Shown here: one piece after another, positions 59,715 through 64,000 of the stretch
Position numbering within the stretch: the stretch's first letter is position 1
Layout of the letters: each line of letters starts with the position of its first letter
Assembly (NCBI GenBank): GCA_041390365.1
Contig: JAWKQB010000001.1
Coordinates: forward strand, 930,001 to 994,000
Length of the DNA stretch: 64,000 bases
Origin: Syntrophotaleaceae bacterium
Lineage (GTDB): Bacteria > Desulfobacterota > Desulfuromonadia > Desulfuromonadales > Syntrophotaleaceae
Direction of reading: 5' to 3'
Position numbers and translations under genes: made by a program
Notes under the pieces: model-generated
Told to the model about the DNA's origin: nothing
Database searches by the model: none
What the model saw: only the letters and a program-made list of their open reading frames with translations

Positions 59715-59856
59715 AGGGCACCTCATAAGACCGATTTTAGGCTCCCGACCCTGCGCTGCTAAGATTTTAGCTCTCTGCAGTACGCTTTCCAGTGCAAGGG
59801 GGGGAATATTGGAGTTTAGAAGGTTATAAAAGGAGCTCATCATTCCCCCATACGTC

Positions 59857-60846
59857 TTGTATCCCTGGGCCGCGGTCAGTCTGTTCGTCCTTGGCGCTAC
59901 CGGACTGCCCCTTATCCGTTCGAATGAATGGTGGATCCGGTGGTTCGATTTCCCGAGGTTCCAGCTCATGGTCATCGGACTGGCCCTGATCCTGCCGGCC
60001 CTGTTGCGGGCGGGACAGATGCCCTTGTTGCCAAAACTGCTGCTCCTGTTGCTGCTGTTGGCCGTCGGGTTTCAGGGGGTCAAAATGTTCCCCTATTCCA
60101 GATTGTCTCCCTTTCAAGTGAAGCAGGCCGCTGCAGACGGAAACAGCGCGGTCATCCGTCTCGTCACCTGTAATGTCCTGATGGAAAACCGGAATTTATG
60201 CAATTATCTGAAGGTTTTGCAGGAGGCTGATCCGGACGTGATTCTGACCACGGAAGCCGACCAATGGTGGGCGGATCAACTGGCAATCCTGGACTCTGCC
60301 TACCCCTGGCAGGTCAAGCATCCTTTGCCGAACACATATGGCATGATTCTTCATTCCAGGTTTCCACTGATCGATCCAGCCGTCCGGTTCCTCATCGAGC
60401 CCGATGTTCCCTCCATCCACACCGCCCTTCAACTTCCGGACGGACGAAGGATTCATCTGGTCGGGCTTCATCCCCGTCCGCCGGTACCATCGGAAAACGA
60501 GGATACTGCGGAAAGGGATGCAGAACTTTATCTGATCGGCAAAATGGTCAGCGGTTCGGATCTCCCGGTGTTGGTTCTCGGCGATCTCAACGATGTCGCC
60601 TGGTCCCGGACCACCTCGCGTTTTCAGAAAGTCAGCGGACTGCTCGATCCAAGAATCGGAAGGGGCATGTACAATACCTTTCATGCGGACTACTTTTTCC
60701 TGCGTTTCCCCCTGGATCATATATTTCATTCCCGCCACTTCCGACATGTCAGCATGAAACGGCTGTCCCACATCGGCTCCGATCATTTTCCTTTTTTTGT
60801 CGCCCTGACCCTGACCGGAAACGAAGCATCCGAAGAGCATCAATAG
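59857..60846 (+). CDS. Endonuclease/exonuclease/phosphatase-family protein with membrane anchor
   Basis: 329 residues, start TTG at 59857 the best available; AGGAG lies 22 bases upstream, further than usual. Two N-terminal hydrophobic segments (about 3-20 and 36-75), then an EEP domain: VTCNVLMENRN, VILTTEADQWW, HLVGLHPRPP, LVLGDLNDVAWS (catalytic Asp/Asn) and GSDHFPFFVALTL (catalytic Asp/His). Resembles YafD-type membrane-bound EEP proteins. The active site is probably on the periplasmic side if the anchor pair is a hairpin (inference). Confidence 0.8.
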   Translation: MYPWAAVSLFVLGATGLPLIRSNEWWIRWFDFPRFQLMVIGLALILPALLRAGQMPLLPKLLLLLLLLAVGFQGVKMFPYSRLSPFQVKQAAADGNSAVIRLVTCNVLMENRNLCNYLKVLQEADPDVILTTEADQWWADQLAILDSAYPWQVKHPLPNTYGMILHSRFPLIDPAVRFLIEPDVPSIHTALQLPDGRRIHLVGLHPRPPVPSENEDTAERDAELYLIGKMVSGSDLPVLVLGDLNDVAWSRTTSRFQKVSGLLDPRIGRGMYNTFHADYFFLRFPLDHIFHSRHFRHVSMKRLSHIGSDHFPFFVALTLTGNEASEEHQ

Positions 60847-60920
60847 CCTGCAGGATTTTCTCTGATATGTTGTAAGCAAGGCGGAAGCGGTACCGGTTTG
60901 CGGAATCGGGGAGGGTAACC

Positions 60921-61271
60921 TTGTATGAATACCTGAAACCTTTTGCGGAATGGGCCGGGGCGGTGGTGGAGGCTATCGGCATCTTTCTTATTTCCGCCGC
61001 TGCCTTCCATGCCCTGATCATCGTCATGGTTCGTCTGGCTCAGAAACAAAAGATCGAGACGGCCTTTCGGGACGTGCGACAAAATTTGGGACGCGGCATT
61101 CTGCTCGGGCTGGAATTTCTGGTCGCTTCGGATATTATTCACACTGTTGCGGTTGATTTGACCTTCAGGACTATCGGAGTTCTGGTGACCATAGTGCTGA
61201 TTCGAACATTCCTCAGTTTTACCCTCGAAGTGGAACTTACAGGGAACTGGCCCTGGCAACATGAAAAATAA
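60921..61271 (+). CDS. DUF1622 membrane protein
   Basis: 116 residues; TTG start preceded by GGGGAGGG. Three membrane segments, with the family marks GIFLISAAAFHALIIVM, IETAFRDVRQNLGRGILLGLEFLVASDIIHTV and LTFRTIGVLVTIVLIRTFLSFTLEVELTG. Function unknown; the family is widespread. Confidence 0.88.
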   Translation: MYEYLKPFAEWAGAVVEAIGIFLISAAAFHALIIVMVRLAQKQKIETAFRDVRQNLGRGILLGLEFLVASDIIHTVAVDLTFRTIGVLVTIVLIRTFLSFTLEVELTGNWPWQHEK

Positions 61272-61310
61272 TGTCGATGGTAAACACCAACCGGAAAAAG
61301 GAGGTCGAGC

Positions 61311-61559
61311 ATGGGAATCCTGACTTGGATCATCATGGGATTGATCGTAGGGGTCATCGCCAAGCTCATTATGCCCGGGAAAGATCCGGGAGGTTTCATA
61401 ATCACCATCCTGCTTGGCATTGCCGGCGCTTTTCTGGGAGGATTCATCGGCCGGTTGCTCGGTTTCGGGGCTGTAACCGGGTTCAATATCGGGAGCTTCC
61501 TGTTGGCGACCCTGGGCGCCATTCTGCTGCTGGTTCTGTACCGTTTCATAAGAAAGTAA
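61311..61559 (+). CDS. GlsB/YeaQ/YmgE-family stress membrane protein
   Basis: 82 residues, AAAGGAGG before the ATG. Typical sequence: MGILTWIIMGLIVGVIAKL, MPGKDPGGFIITILLGIAGA and FLGGFIGRLLGFG with a third helix. Small membrane protein family linked to stress and envelope homeostasis. Starts 39 bases after the DUF1622 gene. Confidence 0.92.
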   Translation: MGILTWIIMGLIVGVIAKLIMPGKDPGGFIITILLGIAGAFLGGFIGRLLGFGAVTGFNIGSFLLATLGAILLLVLYRFIRK

Positions 61560-61581
61560 ACGATTCCGTCAGGTGAAACCG

Positions 61582-62232
61582 ATGAAGTCAGGCAAAGCTC
61601 CGTTGCCCCTGTTGTGCTTATTGATCGGCATGCTCTTTGGTTGCAGCAACCTTTATTACGGGGCCATGGAAAAGATCGGGGTGCATAAGCGTGAAATCAT
61701 GGTCGATCGCGTGGAAGCGGCGCGGGATGCTCAGCTCGAGGCCAAAGACCAGTTTCTGACAGCCATGGAGCAGTTCAGAAGTGTGGTCGCTTTTCAAGGC
61801 GGGGAACTGGAAAAGGAGTACAACCGGCTGAACCGAACCCTGCAGGAGACCGAGGCGAAAGCCGAGGCCGTGAGCGACCGCATCGATGCCGTTGAAGATG
61901 TCTCCGTGGCCCTTTTTGAGGAGTGGCGGGCGGAGATCGATCAATATGCCAGCAGTGATCTGAAGCAGGCGAGCCGGCGCAAATACCGGGCGATGCAAAG
62001 CAGATACGAGGAACTGATACAGGCCATGAGGCGGGCCGAAGCCAAGCTCGATCCGGCTTTGGTCCCGCTGCGCGATCAGGTTCTTTATCTGAAGCACAAC
62101 CTGAACGCCCGGGCCATCGCCGGACTGAGCGATGAAGCGGTCAGTATCCAGGCCAATGTCGATACCCTGGTTCGGGACATGGAAAGAGCCATCGCAGAGG
62201 CGGACGCCTTTATCGCTTCATTGCAGGACTAG
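61582..62232 (+). CDS. DUF2959-family lipoprotein
   Basis: 216 residues from the ATG at 61582 (a GTG at 61573 is possible). Lipobox FGCS near residue 21; YYGAMEKIGVHKREIMVDRVEAARDAQ and the long helical body with DQVLYLKHNLNARAIAGLSDE match DUF2959. Mostly coiled-coil, periplasmic. Function unknown. Confidence 0.88.
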   Translation: MKSGKAPLPLLCLLIGMLFGCSNLYYGAMEKIGVHKREIMVDRVEAARDAQLEAKDQFLTAMEQFRSVVAFQGGELEKEYNRLNRTLQETEAKAEAVSDRIDAVEDVSVALFEEWRAEIDQYASSDLKQASRRKYRAMQSRYEELIQAMRRAEAKLDPALVPLRDQVLYLKHNLNARAIAGLSDEAVSIQANVDTLVRDMERAIAEADAFIASLQD

Positions 62233-62512
62233 CTCCTTTCAAATGGAATGATCGAGCCAAGTCGTACCCACTTCCTCGAAAAATGATGACAAACGCTTCG
62301 GCGGCGCGAAGAAATTATTTCGACCCCCCTCTGTCAGCTATCCGCAGGCAAGGACTCCGGACTTCCCCCATTCTATCCCCCATAGAAGCAAGATGAAAAA
62401 TGCCTGATTGACATTTTTTCTCATTGGGATACTATTCTCGAACAACAATTAATGCTCAACGGAAAGACCGAATCCTTAACCATTGCCAACACTTACAGAG
62501 GGAGGGAGGAAA

Positions 62513-62917
62513 ATGGCCATTCTAAAGGAGTTCAAGGAATTTGCCGTCAAGGGGAATGTCGTGGATATGGCGGTCGGTATCGTCATCGGGGCAGCTTTTG
62601 GACAGATCGTCTCTTCCCTGGTCGCCGATGTGGTCATGCCGCCCATCGGGATGATGATTGCAGGGATAGATTTTTCAAATCTGGCCCTGACCCTCCAGGA
62701 AGCATCGGGCGAAACGCCGGCAGTGGTCATCACCTACGGCAATTTCATCATGAAGATCATCAACTTCATCATCATCGCCTTCGCCATTTTCCTTGCAGTC
62801 AAAGGGATCAATTCCCTCAAGCGCAAAAAGGAGGAAGCTCCCGCCGCGGCGCCGGAAATTCCCGCTCAGGAAAAACTCCTGCGGGAAATCCGCGATCTTC
62901 TCAAGGAGAAGGCTTGA
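62513..62917 (+). CDS. mscL: Large-conductance mechanosensitive channel MscL
   Basis: 134 residues from the ATG at 62513 (GGAGG ahead). Typical MscL: MAILKEFKEFAVKGNVVDMAVGIVIGAAFG with the pore-lining TM1 Val/Gly spacing, then DVVMPPIGMMIAGIDFSNL, TYGNFIMKIINFIIIAFAIFL for TM2 and a charged C-terminal bundle helix (EKLLREIRDLLKEKA). Opens under sudden osmotic down-shift to release solutes. Belongs with the neighbouring stress genes. Confidence 0.97.
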   Translation: MAILKEFKEFAVKGNVVDMAVGIVIGAAFGQIVSSLVADVVMPPIGMMIAGIDFSNLALTLQEASGETPAVVITYGNFIMKIINFIIIAFAIFLAVKGINSLKRKKEEAPAAAPEIPAQEKLLREIRDLLKEKA

Positions 62918-63110
62918 TGGTTTTGGCGATCCTGGCGGATTTTCCTGAACCGGAGGGGTTCCAGAATGTCCACCTAAGTGACCGCCCACTAGTCGAAATC
63001 TCTTTCATGGTCTCCTCTGAGGACGTCTCGGAGGATTGTGGCTGCCCCGCAAAATATTTGCCTGTTGCGGCTCCCTCTCATGGGCCGGTTCGAGTCTGTC
63101 GACCCGGCCC

Positions 63111-64000
63111 TCATTTCTGCCCTTTGCCGCCCTGGCCACCGTTATTCTCCAAAAAAGACAAGAGCTTTCCGACTTCCTCGACCGTTTCGCTGTCCCCTGC
63201 CTTTTCAGCCAGATTCGCCGCCCGGGTCAGCCAGTCCCTGGCTGCTTCCCTGTCACCGCGCAAACCGGCACTTCTGCCGGCCTGAAAATAACGGATTGCC
63301 GCCGCTCGTGACCGGCCATCCCGTTCCAGGGCCCCGGCGGAAAGGGCCGTTGCAGCGGCCATGGCCCGGTAGTTCAGGAGTTGCCGCTGGAGCCAGGCCG
63401 CCCGGTCGAAGGCAACTGCCGCATCGGCCCAGCGTTGCTGGGAAAGGCCGAGGTATCCCCTGAGCTCGTCGAGATCCGCCTTCAAATCAGGCGGATCAGG
63501 AGATCCCATTGCGGTGATGGCGGATTGTATGCCTGCAGCATCTCCGCGGTCGGCGGAGATGCGTCCCCGCAGGTAATGGGTTCGTCCCAACACCTCCGGA
63601 CCCGCTCGGCCCTTTTCCTCAAGAATGAGGTCCGTGACCTCCCAGGCCTGATCTCTGCGATCCGCCCGATAGAGAAGCACGGCGTCCACCAGGCGAAACG
63701 CCGGTGGAAACTTGCTGTCCTGCCTTTGAAAACCGGCTTTCGCTGCATCTATCTGTCTGCGGGCACCGGCAACATCGTCCTGCTGCAGCAAAGTCACGGC
63801 GAGATTGTAATGGGCATCGACGATTTCGGCGAACCCGTTTCTCAACCTTGCCCTCTGCAGGGCCTGCTGATAAAGACGGGCGGCTTCGGCATATTCGGAT
63901 TTTTCGTAGACAAGTCGTGCTGATCGGTTCAACCGGTTCAGGTGATCGTCCCCGACCGGCATTCGTTCAGCAGGGTTTTTTGAACTGCATCCAACCAAGG
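63111..64000 (-). CDS. TPR-repeat lipoprotein (5' end beyond the window)
   Basis: At least 296 codons; the frame is open to the edge and the first bases encode LVGCSS, a lipobox, so the signal peptide lies outside the window. The body is helical TPR-like repeats (YEKSEYAEAARLYQQAL, VDAHYNLAVTLLQQDDVAGA, RRWADAAVAFDRAAWL-type). Probably periplasmic; a scaffold role is inferred from the fold only. C-terminus Gly/Lys-rich. Confidence 0.8.
   Translation of the reverse strand, partial: LVGCSSKNPAERMPVGDDHLNRLNRSARLVYEKSEYAEAARLYQQALQRARLRNGFAEIVDAHYNLAVTLLQQDDVAGARRQIDAAKAGFQRQDSKFPPAFRLVDAVLLYRADRRDQAWEVTDLILEEKGRAGPEVLGRTHYLRGRISADRGDAAGIQSAITAMGSPDPPDLKADLDELRGYLGLSQQRWADAAVAFDRAAWLQRQLLNYRAMAAATALSAGALERDGRSRAAAIRYFQAGRSAGLRGDREAARDWLTRAANLAEKAGDSETVEEVGKLLSFLENNGGQGGKGQK

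Noticed and set aside
1..64000. CRISPR arrays, tRNA, rRNA and riboswitches
   Set aside because: No regularly spaced short repeats, no cloverleaf or rRNA core sequences, and no GEMM-type leader were seen.

Overview
The window is GC-rich bacterial chromosome. Its gene content (several GGDEF/EAL and 7TM-DISM signalling proteins, a V4R protein, DUF-type envelope lipoproteins, a heptosyltransferase-type GT9, phosphoheptose isomerase) points to a Gram-negative deltaproteobacterium-like organism, most likely of the Desulfuromonas/Geobacter/Pelobacter group. That placement is inference from family content; there is no rRNA or tRNA gene in the window.

Layout. (1) 1-1314 is the 3' part of a class A-type penicillin-binding protein gene. 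It is followed by a terminator and, on the minus strand, a small peptide gene that resembles a RiPP leader. (2) About 1856-14943 is a chromosomal integron. intI is transcribed toward the cassettes, the opposite of class 1 integrons. attI lies just past the 3' end of intI in a region full of TATACAG/CTGTATA dyads, and a run of cassettes follows. Several cassettes are proven by attC sites whose R'' core is the exact complement of the cassette's own first bases. Cassette genes include a FosA-like fosfomycin-resistance enzyme, an alpha/beta hydrolase, a secreted HExxH peptidase, a PIN/RHH toxin-antitoxin pair, an SdpI-like and a LysE-like membrane protein, GmhA and a HAD hydrolase. Two cassette genes carry single in-frame stops. 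Two copies of a RAYT (REP-associated tyrosine transposase) element and a DDE transposase remnant sit inside the array, whose middle part is eroded. (3) 15188-37829 is housekeeping, signalling and envelope genes: methyltransferase, TspO, acyl-CoA synthetase with a cupin regulator, cupredoxin, two GGDEF/EAL proteins (one translationally coupled to a periplasmic binding protein), a soluble sugar dehydrogenase, a GH15-DUF547 fusion, an MFS exporter and a 7TM-DISM receptor. (4) 38027-48799 is a single giant autotransporter of about 3,590 residues. Its passenger is built from about 50 degenerate repeats, each holding a GGxGxD-like motif. (5) 48934-50798 has cyclopropane fatty acid synthase and a methyltransferase. 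(6) 50831-56573, minus strand, is a tightly overlapping operon: carbamoyltransferase, GT2, radical SAM/SPASM, GT2, GT9, presumably for a carbamoylated surface glycan. (7) 56935-64000 has a V4R-diguanylate cyclase pair and a run of small envelope or stress genes (SpoIIAA-like, EEP nuclease-like, DUF1622, GlsB/YeaQ, DUF2959, MscL), ending with a TPR lipoprotein cut by the window edge.

The most noteworthy items are the reverse-oriented integron with its matched cassette ends, the giant repeat autotransporter with its two-part passenger, and the carbamoyltransferase/radical-SAM glycan operon.
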